From assembly GCF_022878925.1 (NCBI RefSeq), contig NZ_CP084627.1:310001-374000 (forward strand): 64,000 nt of DNA. Reading direction: 5' to 3'. Numbering within the stretch: the first letter of the stretch is position 1; every line of letters starts with the position of its first letter. Below are positions 9,607-19,097 of this stretch, piece after piece. The notes beneath the pieces are model-generated. The model ran no database searches and had not been told where the DNA came from. It was given only the letters and a program-made list of their open reading frames with translations. The DNA comes from Caballeronia sp. TF1N1. Lineage in GTDB: Bacteria; Pseudomonadota; Gammaproteobacteria; Burkholderiales; Burkholderiaceae. Position numbers and translations under genes: made by a program.

Positions 9607-9878
9607 GGTCATTCCCCTACGCCCTGAGAGGGCAAGTATCAAAGAAGTGCATTGTAGCGGAATATGTCTCTTTAAATCACAGCGAAACATTGTGTGTTTG
9701 CTTGCGATTTCTCAAATTAATCAGAGTCCTAAGCCATTGCTTAAGCGATTTCTTATTTTGGGATGATTCAAAATATAAAGCTGGATTTGTATCGCGTCAG
9801 ATACGCTTTAGGTGTTTTCCTAATTTTGCGCCCAGTGCCGGTTCAGCAGATATAAGCGTAATGTTTTGCGCCGTCCGC

Positions 9879-11036
9879 TCATACGTCGCTTATGCCTCGC
9901 GCGGCCGTCGATCCGGTCAGCTCTTCCTTACTCATGGCGTCTACTTGCGGCAATGAAGGCTGTTCGTTGATCCACGCGTTCAATATTGCCGAGGTGACCG
10001 CGAGAATGACCGGGCCAATAAACAATCCGACAATTCCGAATGCGAACATGCCGCCAAGCACGCCGGAAAGAATCAGCAGCATCGACAAATTGATACCGCG
10101 GCGGATGAGTATGGGACGTAAAAAATTGTCGAGCATGGCAATCATGATCGACCAGATCAGCAACAGAATCGCGGCGACGTGCGACCCGTGCCAGAAAAGC
10201 CAGGCGACGCCCCCAAGCAGTGGCAAGAGCGGCCCGATTTGCGCGAGGCACAACATCAGCATGACGGCGGTGATGATGCCCGCGGCCGGCACGCCCGCGA
10301 TCCACAAGCCGATTCCTCCGAGCGCCGATTGCGTCACGGCCGTCACGACAATGCCGAGCGCCACCGCGCGAATGGCGAGGCCGGCGAGCTTGATGGCTTC
10401 GGCGCCACGCTGCGCGGCAACCCGCGTTGCGAACCGCACGATGAAGCGGCCCGCTGCCTCGCCCTGCATGTAAAGGATGCCGGAGATGATGATCGTGATC
10501 ACCATGTGCATCACGAACACCCCGACGACGGCCGCGTGCGACAGCATCCAGCGCGCTGCGATCGTCACATACGGTTCGATGCGGGCGAGCAAGCCGCCGG
10601 GGCCGGCGTCGGAAAGCGTCTGCCATTCGGCCGAGACGCGCTGACCGGCGAGCGGCACGTCGTGAACCCAACTCGGCGGCGGGGGAAGTGCATACGTGGG
10701 CAAGCTCTTGATGGCCGACATGATCTCGGCGCCGTGCAATGCGAGCGTGGAGATAGCCTGATACAACGGCAGCACGATGACGATCAGCAGCACGAGCAGC
10801 ATGACAGTCGTCGCGGCCCAGCGGCGATTGCCGCAGCGGCGTTGCACCGCGACCATCAACGGCCAGGTGGCGACGACGATCGTCGTGGCCCAGATCAGCC
10901 CCGGCAGAAACGGCCGCAGAATATAAAGGCTGCCAACAGTCAGCGCAGTCAGAATGGCAATGACGAGCAAAATGCGCGCGATATCGACTGGCTGGCGCGG
11001 GTTCAAATTCGGCGGCCCGTTCGGAGTGGTGGACAT
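9879..11036 (-). CDS. AI-2E family transporter (YdiK/PerM-like permease)
   Basis: A 385-residue inner-membrane protein with about eight hydrophobic segments, typical of the AI-2E transporter family (PF01594). The N-terminal helices (ILLVIAILTALTVGSLYILR, then GLIWATTIVVATWPLM) are followed by a cytoplasmic or periplasmic stretch around 115-160. The conserved C-terminal cluster includes LAQIGPLLPLLGGVAWLFW and ILSGVLGGMFAFGIVGLFIG. Family members are named after E. coli TqsA, but most do not carry autoinducer-2 and some are ion antiporters, so the substrate is unknown. AAGG lies upstream of the ATG. It is transcribed alone. Confidence 0.92.
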   Translation of the reverse strand: MSTTPNGPPNLNPRQPVDIARILLVIAILTALTVGSLYILRPFLPGLIWATTIVVATWPLMVAVQRRCGNRRWAATTVMLLVLLIVIVLPLYQAISTLALHGAEIMSAIKSLPTYALPPPPSWVHDVPLAGQRVSAEWQTLSDAGPGGLLARIEPYVTIAARWMLSHAAVVGVFVMHMVITIIISGILYMQGEAAGRFIVRFATRVAAQRGAEAIKLAGLAIRAVALGIVVTAVTQSALGGIGLWIAGVPAAGIITAVMLMLCLAQIGPLLPLLGGVAWLFWHGSHVAAILLLIWSIMIAMLDNFLRPILIRRGINLSMLLILSGVLGGMFAFGIVGLFIGPVILAVTSAILNAWINEQPSLPQVDAMSKEELTGSTAARGISDV

Positions 11037-11213
11037 GGTGCCTTGAATGAAAAGAAATCAGTGAGACGGGGCGTTTTAGCGCCGGCATCATAGCGGTAAG
11101 TTCGGCGGCATCCAATCCATACTACTAAAAATTGCCGATGGCGCACGGTATTCGGGCGCGCTGGCAATGTGCGGTGGCTTCGCATACGCTTGACGAAACG
11201 ATTACTCGACGAG

Positions 11214-11348
11214 ATGGCAATCATGCTCATGCAAGCACGTGAAGACGACGGCCGGCGGCGCAGGCGGCTGCGAGGCCTCTTCGTATATTCGCTGTGGCTT
11301 TTATGCTGTCTGGTCTTTTCGTTGCCTTCGGTGGTCAAGCTGCCGTAG
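11214..11348 (+). CDS. Possible small one-helix membrane protein (44 aa)
   Basis: An open frame from ATG 11214 to TAG 11346-11348 encodes 44 residues: a basic N-terminal part (REDDGRRRRRLRGL) and one hydrophobic segment (LFVYSLWLLCCLVFSLPSVV). The arrangement fits a small single-pass protein with the N-terminus inside. There is no convincing ribosome-binding site and no recognised family. It ends two bases before the LysR stop on the other strand. It may be spurious. Confidence 0.3.
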   Translation: MAIMLMQAREDDGRRRRRLRGLFVYSLWLLCCLVFSLPSVVKLP

Positions 11349-11350
11349 TT

Positions 11351-12268
11351 TCAGGCGAACGCGTCGATGCCATCGACCAGACGCCTGGCCAGACGCGCCT
11401 GACGGAACTGCTCGATCCACCATTGCAACGCGCGGCCTTCGTGATCGCCGCGCCATGCTACGTATAGAACGTTGGGCTCGCGCGGATCGGCGGTTTGCTT
11501 TGCGATCAGTTCGCCACGCGCCAGCAACGAAGCCACTCGATGCTTTGGTACCCAACCGCAGCCAAGTCCTTGCCGTTGAGCAAGAATCTTCGCGCGCATG
11601 CCCGGCACGGCGAGCGCCGCTTGTCCGCCGAGCACGCCGTAAGCGCGTCCCGCCGATCCATGCGATGAATCCGCGACCGCCACCGCGCGATGCGCCGCGA
11701 TCTGCTCGCGCCCGAGCGGTTCTACCGCCTTCGCCAGCGGATGGCGTGGCGCCACGGCGAACACCCATTCCATCACGCCGAGTTCGAACCAGCGCAGGCC
11801 GGGAATCGCGGGCGGTTCGTTCGTCGCCCCGACGATGAGATCGGCGCGGCCATCGCGCAGTGCTTCCCACGTACCGCCCAGCACTTCATGCGTCATGCGC
11901 AGGGTTACGCCGGACGCGAGCGCGTCGAACGCCTGCACGACCGGCAGCAAGGTCTCGAACTCGAGTATCTCGTCGCAGACGATCCACAACCGGTCTTCCC
12001 AGCCGCTCGCGATCTGCTTCACGCGCTGCGTCAGACGCGAAACGTCGATCATCAGACGCGCGGCTTCATCGGCGAGAAGATGGCCCGCTGGCGTCAGTTG
12101 CAGGCGGTAACGACGGCGGTCGAACAGCAGCGCGTCGAAGCGCGTTTCCAGTTGCCGCGCGGCATGCGAGATCGTCGAGGGCGCGCGGCCGAGTCGCGCC
12201 GCCGCGCGGGAAAGGCTGCCGGTCGAGCGGATTGCATCGAGCAGGGCGAGTTCTTCCTCGGATAACAT
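11351..12268 (-). CDS. LysR family transcriptional regulator
   Basis: A 305-residue regulator. The start at 12268 has GGAG six bases upstream and begins at the HTH: MLSEEELALLDAIRSTGSLS, then AAARLGRAPSTISHAARQLE and FDALLFDRRRYRLQLTPAG, which is the LysR wHTH layout. Residues about 90-300 are the periplasmic-binding-like effector domain (DRLWIVCDEILEFETLLPVV, GRADLIVGATNEPP, GLGCGWVPKHRVASLLARG). It is divergent from the glutathionyl-hydroquinone reductase gene with 104 bases between starts, the usual LysR layout for controlling its neighbour. A quinone or aromatic inducer is an inference from that neighbour. Confidence 0.93.
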   Translation of the reverse strand: MLSEEELALLDAIRSTGSLSRAAARLGRAPSTISHAARQLETRFDALLFDRRRYRLQLTPAGHLLADEAARLMIDVSRLTQRVKQIASGWEDRLWIVCDEILEFETLLPVVQAFDALASGVTLRMTHEVLGGTWEALRDGRADLIVGATNEPPAIPGLRWFELGVMEWVFAVAPRHPLAKAVEPLGREQIAAHRAVAVADSSHGSAGRAYGVLGGQAALAVPGMRAKILAQRQGLGCGWVPKHRVASLLARGELIAKQTADPREPNVLYVAWRGDHEGRALQWWIEQFRQARLARRLVDGIDAFA

Positions 12269-12372
12269 GTTCGACTCCATCGAACGTTCATCGGCGCGAT
12301 GGTACGGCAAGAGCGGCGGCGCGGTCCACCACGTGCTTGTGATGACGCAAACAACGATCAGGGAGCATGCAG

Positions 12373-13362
12373 ATGGGACTTCTCGTCGACGGGCAATGGC
12401 AGGACAAGTGGTACGACACGAAATCGACCGGCGGGCGCTTCGTGCGCAAGGACGCGGCGTTTCGCAACTGGGTCACGGCCGATGGCGCGCCCGGTCCGAG
12501 TGGCGAGGGCGGCTTCAAGGCGGAAGCGGGCCGTTATCACTTGTACGTGAGCCTGGCGTGTCCGTGGGCACATCGCACGCTTATCGTGCGCGCGCTCAAG
12601 GGGCTGCAAGAGATGATCGACATCTCGGTCGTTCACTGGCTCATGCTCGAAAACGGCTGGACCTTCGCGGATGGTCCGGGCGTCGTGCCCGACGCCATCA
12701 ACGGCGCGCGCTTTCTGCATCAGGTCTACACGGCGGCGGACGCGAGCTACACCGGCCGCGTGACCGTGCCGATTCTCTGGGACAAGGCGCGCGGCACGAT
12801 AGTTAGCAACGAGTCGTCCGAAATTATTCGCATGCTGAATGCCGCGTTCGACGGCCAGGGCGCCAAAGCGGGCAATTACTATCCGCCCGAGTTGCGCGCG
12901 GAGATCGACACGCTCAACGCGCGCATCTACGACACCGTGAACAACGGCGTCTACAAAGCGGGCTTCGCGACCACCCAGGCCGCGTATGAGGAAGCCGTGC
13001 AGCCGCTCTTCGATACCCTCGACTTCCTCGATGCGCGCCTTGCCTCGCACCGTTATCTCGCGGGCGAGCGCTTCACCGAAGCCGACATCCGACTGTTCAC
13101 GACGCTCGTGCGCTTCGACGCCGTGTACGCCGGCCACTTCAAATGCAATCTGCGGCGCATAGCGGATTATCCGAATCTCTCCAACTACACGCGCGAGATT
13201 TACCGGATGCCGGGAGTCGCGGACACGGTGAACTTCGAGCACATCAAGCGGCATTACTACGAGAGTCATCGCTCGATCAACCCGACCGGGATCGTGCCGG
13301 CCGGTCCCGTGCTTGACTTCGCCGCGCCGCACGACCGCGAGCGTCTGCCGAAAAGCGCGTAA
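12373..13362 (+). CDS. yqjG: Glutathionyl-hydroquinone reductase (YqjG/Xi-class GST)
   Basis: A 329-residue enzyme of the Xi-class glutathione transferases, which reduce glutathionyl-hydroquinones back to hydroquinones using a second glutathione. The catalytic cysteine is C63 in LYVSLACPWAHRTL; the CPWAHR motif is the class signature and the cysteine is in the same position as in E. coli YqjG. GGRFVRKDAAFRNWV near residue 20 and the C-terminal helical-domain stretch YLAGERFTEADIRLFTTLVR also fit. The ATG at 12373 is chosen because GGGAG lies seven bases upstream; a frame-mate ATG six bases earlier is too close to it. Divergent LysR regulator upstream. Confidence 0.93.
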   Translation: MGLLVDGQWQDKWYDTKSTGGRFVRKDAAFRNWVTADGAPGPSGEGGFKAEAGRYHLYVSLACPWAHRTLIVRALKGLQEMIDISVVHWLMLENGWTFADGPGVVPDAINGARFLHQVYTAADASYTGRVTVPILWDKARGTIVSNESSEIIRMLNAAFDGQGAKAGNYYPPELRAEIDTLNARIYDTVNNGVYKAGFATTQAAYEEAVQPLFDTLDFLDARLASHRYLAGERFTEADIRLFTTLVRFDAVYAGHFKCNLRRIADYPNLSNYTREIYRMPGVADTVNFEHIKRHYYESHRSINPTGIVPAGPVLDFAAPHDRERLPKSA

Positions 13363-13370
13363 GCCTGAGC

Positions 13371-14222
13371 TCAGTCGTACCGATAAACGCCGCGCTTCGT
13401 CTTGCGGCCGAGATAACCCGCGGACACGAGTTCGCGCAACAGCGGGCACGCTCGATATTTCGAATCGCCGAAATCCTTCAGGAACACGTCCATGACCGAG
13501 AGACACACATCGAGGCCGATGAGATCCGCAAGCGCGAGCGGACCGATAGGATGATTTGCGCCGAGCTTCATGCCCGCGTCGATTTCCTCGGCGCTCGCCA
13601 CGCCTTCATAGAGCACGAAGAAGGCTTCGTTGATCATGGGCACGAGAATGCGGTTGACCACGAAACCAGGCGAGTTCTTCACGCCGATGGGCGACTTGTC
13701 CAGCTTCTCGGTGAGCGCGCGCACGGCGTTCGCGGTGTCGTCGCTCGTCTGCACGCCGCGAATCACTTCGACGAGTTGCAGCAGCGGCACCGGATTGAAG
13801 AAGTGCATGCCGATGAACCGCTCGGGCCGCGCAAGCGTTGCGCCAAGCGCGGTGATCGAAATAGACGATGTGTTCGACGCGATGATCGCCTCGGGCCGCG
13901 CCGCTGCTTCGATCTGCTTCAGAATGCGGTGTTTGAGCTCGACGTTCTCCGTGGCCGCCTCGATGACGATATCCGCGTCCTTGAGCCGCCCGTAATCCGT
14001 GGATGTCTGGATGCGCGCAATCGCGGCATCGCGCACCGACGCCTGCAGCTTGTCTTTCGACACCAGCCGTTCCAGGCTGTTCGTCAGCGTGGCCACGCCC
14101 TTGGCGAGCGCGGCGTCCGTCACGTCGATCAGCACGATGTCGAATCCCGCCACGGCCGCGACCTGCGCGATGCCGTTGCCCATGGTTCCCGCTCCGACGA
14201 TACCCACCGTCTGTATGCTCAT
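13371..14222 (-). CDS. 3-hydroxybutyryl-CoA dehydrogenase
   Basis: A 283-residue single-domain enzyme that interconverts (S)-3-hydroxybutyryl-CoA and acetoacetyl-CoA with NAD(H). The N-terminal Rossmann motif is TVGIVGAGTMGNGIAQVAAV. The catalytic His-containing stretch is FIGMHFFNPVPLLQLVEVI near residue 138, and the C-terminal domain has NSPGFVVNRILVPMINEAFF and the dimerisation segment GANHPIGPLALADLIGLD. The ATG at 14222 follows GGAGG, eight bases away; a TTG five codons earlier overlaps that site. The length matches Hbd/PaaH enzymes rather than fused FadB. It could serve butyrate, polyhydroxybutyrate or phenylacetate metabolism; none of those operons is adjacent. Confidence 0.95.
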   Translation of the reverse strand: MSIQTVGIVGAGTMGNGIAQVAAVAGFDIVLIDVTDAALAKGVATLTNSLERLVSKDKLQASVRDAAIARIQTSTDYGRLKDADIVIEAATENVELKHRILKQIEAAARPEAIIASNTSSISITALGATLARPERFIGMHFFNPVPLLQLVEVIRGVQTSDDTANAVRALTEKLDKSPIGVKNSPGFVVNRILVPMINEAFFVLYEGVASAEEIDAGMKLGANHPIGPLALADLIGLDVCLSVMDVFLKDFGDSKYRACPLLRELVSAGYLGRKTKRGVYRYD

Positions 14223-14273
14223 GCGCGCTTCCTCCAATGGATGTTTGTGCGATGCACGATTCTAACCACGCCT

Positions 14274-14753
14274 TCAGCCGAACGCCGTCAAGTCGCGTGT
14301 TTTTAATCCATGCGCGCGGCAATAGGCAGCGTAGCGCTCCCAGCCGCTGCGCCAGTCTTCGGCGGCAAGTATTTGCCCGTTTTCGTTTACGAAGAGCAGC
14401 TCGCCCTGAATGATGTTGAGCGTGACGATCTCATCGCTGCCGTCCACCACGGGAACGGCTTCCGGCGTGTGACTGGAGCCTGCGGTCTCGTACACGATGC
14501 TGCCTTTCTCCGCGATCCACGCATGTTCGCGATACTTCCAGCGCCCTTCGACCGTGTAGACGATTACCGTGCCCGTATGCCGATGCCGCGGCATTTGTCC
14601 GCGCGCCGGCGCCTTCAAAAGGGCGATGGTTTCGCCGCGAACCGGATCGAGCTTGAAGTATTTGACGAGCACGTGCTCGCTGTATGGCGTGAAGGGCACC
14701 CACGGCACGTCCGCGTCGTTGATGCAGGCGGTTTGAATCTGTTCGAACAGCAT
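14274..14753 (-). CDS. Cupin, 2,4'-dihydroxyacetophenone dioxygenase family
   Basis: A 159-residue cupin starting MLFEQIQTACINDADVPWVP, with GGGAG five bases upstream of the ATG at 14753. The metal-binding cupin motif is visible as GQMPRHRHTGTVIVYTVEG followed by the second strand cluster GSIVYETAGSSHTPEA. The family pattern resembles 2,4'-dihydroxyacetophenone dioxygenase, an iron enzyme cleaving a C-C bond in an aryl ketone, but many members of this fold have other or unknown substrates. It lies 51 bases downstream of nothing co-directed except the dehydrogenase start at 14222, so the two may be co-transcribed with the cupin first. Confidence 0.75.
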   Translation of the reverse strand: MLFEQIQTACINDADVPWVPFTPYSEHVLVKYFKLDPVRGETIALLKAPARGQMPRHRHTGTVIVYTVEGRWKYREHAWIAEKGSIVYETAGSSHTPEAVPVVDGSDEIVTLNIIQGELLFVNENGQILAAEDWRSGWERYAAYCRAHGLKTRDLTAFG

Positions 14754-14881
14754 GTCGGCTCCCTTGATCAGACGCCCATTGTATGCAGCGCGGCACGCGC
14801 CGTGCATCGGCCAAACGGACGACCCCTGAAAGCCCCGTTTCGATCCAGCCGGATCGCGCCTTATCTGCTATCGTCCGTGCC

Positions 14882-15802
14882 ATGCCAACCATCATTACCA
14901 TTTCAAACCTCTCCAAGACCTACGAGTCGGGGTTCAGCGCGCTCCGGGACGTGAATCTGGAAATCCGGCGCGGCGAGATTTTCGCGTTGCTCGGTCCGAA
15001 CGGGGCGGGCAAGACCACGCTCATCAGCACGGTTTGCGGCATCGTGAATCCCAGCTCGGGCACGGTCACCGTGAACGGACACGACATCGTCACGGACTAT
15101 CGCGCCGCGCGCGCGATGATCGGGCTCGTGCCGCAGGAACTCACCACCGACGCCTTCGAAACCGTGTGGGCGACCGTATCGTTCAGCCGGGGCTTGTTCG
15201 GCCGGCCGAAAAACCCGGCGCATGTCGAGAAGGTGCTGAAGTCGCTGTCGCTCTGGAGCAAAAAGGACAACAAGATCATGACGCTTTCGGGCGGCATGAA
15301 GCGGCGCGTCCTGATCGCCAAGGCGCTCGCGCACGAGCCGCAGATTCTCTTTCTGGACGAGCCGACGGCCGGTGTCGATGTCGAACTGCGCCGCGACATG
15401 TGGAACCTCGTGCGCGAACTGCAAGCGAACGGCGTGACCATCATCCTCACGACGCATTACATCGAGGAAGCGGAAGAGATGGCGGATCGCGTCGGCGTGA
15501 TCAATCGCGGCGAGATCGTGCTGGTCGAAGAGAAGGCCGAACTCATGCGCAAGCTCGGGCAGAAGAAGCTCGCGCTGCAATTGGATCACGCGCTGGCTGC
15601 CGTGCCCGCTTCGCTCGCGCCCTACGGCCTGCAATTGTCCGCCGACGGCAACGAACTGACTTACACCTACGACGCCCATGACGAGCCGGGTCGAATCATC
15701 GCGCTATTGCGCCATGTCGATGAAGCCGGCGTGCGCTTCAAGGATCTGCAAACGACGCAGAGCTCGCTCGAAGACATCTTCGTGAGCCTCGTGCGCAACT
15801 AG
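14882..15802 (+). CDS. yadG: ABC exporter ATP-binding protein (YadG-like)
   Basis: A 306-residue ATPase. The Walker A motif is [14 protein letters not shown] near residues 36-50, the signature is [15 protein letters not shown] near residue 138, and the Walker B is [14 protein letters not shown]. The C-terminal 80 residues form the extension usual in drug- or polysaccharide-type ABC-2 exporters. Length and order agree with E. coli YadG (308 residues). The ATG at 14882 begins the conserved core; the open frame continues upstream without a good ribosome site. It is followed after 45 bases by the permease gene, and the pair should form one exporter. The exported substrate is unknown. Confidence 0.92.
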   Translation: MPTIITISNLSKTYESGFSALRDVNLEIRRGEIFALLGPNGAGKTTLISTVCGIVNPSSGTVTVNGHDIVTDYRAARAMIGLVPQELTTDAFETVWATVSFSRGLFGRPKNPAHVEKVLKSLSLWSKKDNKIMTLSGGMKRRVLIAKALAHEPQILFLDEPTAGVDVELRRDMWNLVRELQANGVTIILTTHYIEEAEEMADRVGVINRGEIVLVEEKAELMRKLGQKKLALQLDHALAAVPASLAPYGLQLSADGNELTYTYDAHDEPGRIIALLRHVDEAGVRFKDLQTTQSSLEDIFVSLVRN

Positions 15803-15847
15803 TCGTATCGGACCGGGAGCATCGATTCCGGTCGACAGGGAGACCAC

Positions 15848-16609
15848 ATGAATCTTCACGCAGTACGCGCGATCTATCGCTTCGAAATGGCGCGCGCCGG
15901 ACGCACGCTCATGCAGAGCATCGTGTCGCCCGTCATTTCCACTTCGCTCTATTTCGTGGTGTTCGGCGCGGCCATCGGCTCGCGCATTCCGCAAGTGGAC
16001 GGCATCAGCTACGGCGCGTTCATCGTGCCGGGGCTCGTCATGCTGTCGCTGCTCACGCAGAGTATCGCGAACGCTTCGTTCGGCATTTACTTTCCGAAGT
16101 TCACGGGCACCATCTACGAGCTCTTGTCCGCGCCCGTGTCGTATTTCGAGCTCGTTCTGAGTTACGTCGGCGCGGCAGCGACCAAGTCGATCATTCTCGG
16201 GTTGATCATTCTCGCGACTGCGCGGCTCTTCGTGCCGCTGCGGATCGACCATCCATTTTGGATGATCGTGTTTTTGCTGCTGACATCGCTGACATTCAGC
16301 CTGCTCGGATTCATCATCGGGATATGGGCAGACGGTTTCGAGAAACTTCAGATCATTCCGCTTTTGATTGTCACGCCGCTCACGTTCCTCGGCGGCAGCT
16401 TTTATTCGATCAACATCCTGCCGCCTTTCTGGAAAACGGTCGCGCTTTTTAATCCGGTCGTGTATCTCATCAGCGGCTTTCGCTGGAGTTTTTACGGTCT
16501 CGCGGATGTTTCCGTAGGCGTAAGCCTTGCGATGACGTTAGTATTTCTGGGCGTGTTCATCGCTATCACGGCGTGGATCTTCAAGACCGGCTATCGCATC
16601 AAATCGTAG
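15848..16609 (+). CDS. yadH: ABC-2 type exporter permease (YadH-like)
   Basis: A 253-residue inner-membrane protein with six hydrophobic segments, preceded by AGGGAG eight bases from the ATG. It begins [20 protein letters not shown] and contains the conserved ABC-2 stretch [20 protein letters not shown] and the later [19 protein letters not shown], which is characteristic of the YadH/NodJ branch. It is the membrane partner of the ATPase immediately upstream. Two copies of each subunit are expected in the working transporter. Substrate unknown; YadGH relatives are often linked with envelope components or small hydrophobic molecules. Confidence 0.92.
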   Translation: MNLHAVRAIYRFEMARAGRTLMQSIVSPVISTSLYFVVFGAAIGSRIPQVDGISYGAFIVPGLVMLSLLTQSIANASFGIYFPKFTGTIYELLSAPVSYFELVLSYVGAAATKSIILGLIILATARLFVPLRIDHPFWMIVFLLLTSLTFSLLGFIIGIWADGFEKLQIIPLLIVTPLTFLGGSFYSINILPPFWKTVALFNPVVYLISGFRWSFYGLADVSVGVSLAMTLVFLGVFIAITAWIFKTGYRIKS

Positions 16610-16655
16610 CGGTTGGCGCCGGCGGGCGTCGTCACCATCAAGAGGCGTTCATCGA

Positions 16656-17156
16656 ATGAAAATCATGAAACGCACTAAACGCACTTTCTTCGGCGCGGTC
16701 ACGGCCACTTTCACGAGCGGCTCCATTGCCTCGCGCGGCGCGGACACGGCGCTCGCCGACCCGTACGAGATGAACCTGAGCGATGCCGGATGGCGCCGCC
16801 GCCTTTCCACTGAACAATATCGCGTGCTCAGGCGCGGCGCGACCGAGCCGCCGAACGCCAGCCCGCTGATCAACGAGCGTCGCAACGGCTCGTTTTTTTG
16901 CGCGGGATGCGAATCGCCGCTCTTTGCCTCGTCGGCAAAGTTCGATAGCGGCACCGGATGGCCGAGTTTCTCCATGCCAATCGACGGCGCCGTCGCCACC
17001 CGCGCCGATGCAACGCCCGGCTCCCTTCGTCACGAAGTGCTTTGCCGGCGTTGCGGCGGCCATCTCGGGCATGTCTTCGACGACGGCCCGAATCCCACTG
17101 GTCTGCGTTACTGCCTGAACGGCGCTGCGCTGCTTTTTCGCCAGACCGAAAGCTGA
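16656..17156 (+). CDS. msrB: Peptide-methionine (R)-S-oxide reductase with export leader
   Basis: A 166-residue MsrB that reduces methionine-R-sulfoxide in proteins. Zinc-binding cysteine pairs are C82/C85 (FFCAGC) and C130/C133 (VLCRRC). The catalytic cysteine is C153 in GLRYCLNGAALLF; the family usually has RYCxNS, here the Ser is Gly. GTGWPSFSMPI is the substrate-site motif. Residues 1-33 (MKRTKRTFFGAVTATF and following) look like an export leader with a Tat-like KRTFFGA core that lacks a strict twin arginine, so Tat or Sec export to the periplasm is inferred. The gene follows yadGH by 46 bases. Confidence 0.93.
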   Translation: MKIMKRTKRTFFGAVTATFTSGSIASRGADTALADPYEMNLSDAGWRRRLSTEQYRVLRRGATEPPNASPLINERRNGSFFCAGCESPLFASSAKFDSGTGWPSFSMPIDGAVATRADATPGSLRHEVLCRRCGGHLGHVFDDGPNPTGLRYCLNGAALLFRQTES

Positions 17157-17386
17157 CCTGGCCAAAGCGCGTAGAACGGATACGGTCGCCGGCGCACACG
17201 CCGAACGCTTTGAATTCGCCTTGAAGCAAGGCAAGCCTTTCGCGCATCAAAACGATCGGTGACAAAATTTCGCACTCCGTCTCAATCATCCCGGAGGGTT
17301 GACAGGGCAGAATCGAAACAACATCCTCGTCAGGATGTATGCGAGAGAAAGCCTGGCTGGCCTCGCTGACATTGAGAGACTGAGCC

Positions 17387-17911
17387 ATGAAAATCAAAAT
17401 AATCGACTTCTGCACAGCGTTGCTGATCGGCTCGCTGACTGGCTTATTGAATGGCGGCAATGCGTTTGCTCAACGTCAACCAAGCGCAAAGGTTGCTGCG
17501 CTGTCCATCGAAGGCAAGATGCTCGTGCAGATCATCGGCGAGGTAAAAGCTGTCGATCCGGACGCGCATCGCGTCACCGTGGTCAATGCGCAAGGGCAGG
17601 AGACGCAATTGAACGTCGGGCAGGAGATGCAAGATCTGAACAAGTTGCCTATTGGCACACGAGTGAATAGCACGGCCCTTCGCGCGGTTACGCTCACGCC
17701 CGTCAAAGCACAGCCTTTGCAGGAAATGCTGCCGGGGCAAACGCAGTTCGTCGGGCAGGTTACGGGCGCCGACAGTGCAACCGGCGTCGTCATGCTGAAG
17801 GACGCCAACAGCTTGCCAATCGAGATACGTACAACCCATCCCGGCGACGCCGCCGCGCTCGCATCCGGCGCGACCGTGAAAGTGGTCTGGAAAAGCGTTT
17901 CGAAGCGCTGA
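17387..17911 (+). CDS. Exported two-repeat beta-rich protein, unknown function
   Basis: A 174-residue protein with an N-terminal signal (MKIKIIDFCTALLIGSLTGL, cleavage probably after AFA near residue 28). The mature part has two similar units: IIGEVKAVDPDAHRVTVVNA near residue 49 and FVGQVTGADSATGVVMLKDA near residue 118, each followed by a strand and a short 'G-x-V' end (PIGTRVNSTAL; ASGATVKVVW). The pattern is like small OB-fold or periplasmic copper/metal-chaperone-like proteins but no binding motif is visible. It is related in layout to the gene at 19312, on the far side of the metallophosphoesterase. Function unknown. Confidence 0.7.
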   Translation: MKIKIIDFCTALLIGSLTGLLNGGNAFAQRQPSAKVAALSIEGKMLVQIIGEVKAVDPDAHRVTVVNAQGQETQLNVGQEMQDLNKLPIGTRVNSTALRAVTLTPVKAQPLQEMLPGQTQFVGQVTGADSATGVVMLKDANSLPIEIRTTHPGDAAALASGATVKVVWKSVSKR

Positions 17912-17933
17912 CTCCATGCAGGCCAAGCTCGGT

Positions 17934-19097
17934 TCAAGCTGCAGGCGCCGCGACCAGCCTCACGCGCGTGATTTCGGAAGGCGCGCCGAGGCGCTTGGGC
18001 GGTCCCCAATAGCCCGTCCCTCGACTCGTGTACACCCACAGTCCGTTAAATTTCACGAGACCCGACACGAACGGCTGCTGCAGCTTGACGAAGAAGTTCC
18101 ACGGAAAGAACTGTCCGCCATGTGTATGCCCCGACAGTTGCAGCGTGAAACCCGCATCGGCGGCGGCGGTCGCGCTGCGTGGCTGATGGGCAAGGAGCAC
18201 GCGCACGGTGGCATCGGCGGGAGCGCCTTCCATCGCTTTAGCCGGGTCGCTCCGGTGCGCGGGATCGAAGCTGCCCGCGCCGTAATCGGTGACACCGGCG
18301 ATCACGGCTTGCGCGCCGTCGTGGTTCAGCACCACATGCTGATTGAGCAGCACATTCATGCCGAGCCGCCGGAATTCGACGATCCACTTGTCCGCGCCCG
18401 AGTAATACTCGTGATTACCCGTGACGAGGAACGCGCCGTGCCGCGCGCTCAATTCCGCGAGCGGGCGTGTATGAGCAGCGAGGTGCGGCACACTGCCATC
18501 GACCACGTCGCCCGTCACCGCGATCAGATCCGGCTGCAACGCATTGACGGCCGCGACGATTCGCTCGACATAGTGCCGCTTGATGGTCGGGCCGACGTGG
18601 ATATCGCTGATCTGCACAATAGTGAAGCCTTCGAGCGCCGCCGGCAAATTGTCGATGGGCACGTCCACGCTCTTTACCGGCGCGCGCTTTCGCGCGTTGT
18701 AAAAGCCGGCGGCGGACGAGAGCAACGCGAGCATGGGCACGGCCAGCGCACTCTCGGCAACGAAGCGGGGCGCGCCTATGGGCGTGCCGCGCAGCCAGTC
18801 GAACACATGCACGAACAGCAGCACGAGATCGCGCGCGAAGGTCAGCAGCAGGAGCGACGAGAAGAAGCCGAGCGCGGTCAGGCCGAACCAGGCGAGCCGA
18901 TCCGCAAGCGGTTGCTTTTCGATCGATCGCGCGGACATGCCGAGCGGAATCAAAATCAGCGAGGCGACGAGCAGTGCGATGGCAAGCGCCTTGAGCGCCG
19001 GGCCGACGGGCGCATCGGGAATGAGCCGCACGCCAACGTAGATATGAAAGAGAACACCAATGCCAATGAAGCGGATAAAAAATGCCGAACGTCGCAT
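17934..19097 (-). CDS. Membrane-anchored metallophosphoesterase (YkuE-like)
   Basis: A 387-residue protein. Residues about 1-140 hold four hydrophobic segments (FIRFIGIGVLFHIYVGVRL and three more). Residues about 150-387 are a calcineurin-like phosphoesterase: the metal ligands appear in order as VQISDIHVGPT (D-x-H), AVTGDVVDGS (G-D), VTGNHEYY (G-N-H-E), LLAHQP and LSGHTHGGQFFPW (G-H-x-H). The domain presumably faces the periplasm or cytoplasm depending on topology, which I cannot settle. Relatives hydrolyse UDP-diacylglucosamine or other phosphoesters, but the substrate here is unknown. It converges on the exported protein gene at 17387. Confidence 0.92.
   Translation of the reverse strand: MRRSAFFIRFIGIGVLFHIYVGVRLIPDAPVGPALKALAIALLVASLILIPLGMSARSIEKQPLADRLAWFGLTALGFFSSLLLLTFARDLVLLFVHVFDWLRGTPIGAPRFVAESALAVPMLALLSSAAGFYNARKRAPVKSVDVPIDNLPAALEGFTIVQISDIHVGPTIKRHYVERIVAAVNALQPDLIAVTGDVVDGSVPHLAAHTRPLAELSARHGAFLVTGNHEYYSGADKWIVEFRRLGMNVLLNQHVVLNHDGAQAVIAGVTDYGAGSFDPAHRSDPAKAMEGAPADATVRVLLAHQPRSATAAADAGFTLQLSGHTHGGQFFPWNFFVKLQQPFVSGLVKFNGLWVYTSRGTGYWGPPKRLGAPSEITRVRLVAAPAA

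Noticed and set aside
9690..9956. Plus-strand frame in the AT-rich gap
   Set aside because: Runs into the transporter gene on the other strand and has no coding signature.
10179..11093. 304-codon open frame opposite the AI-2E transporter
   Set aside because: Shadow of the transporter gene; product is Asp/His/Arg-rich with no recognisable fold.
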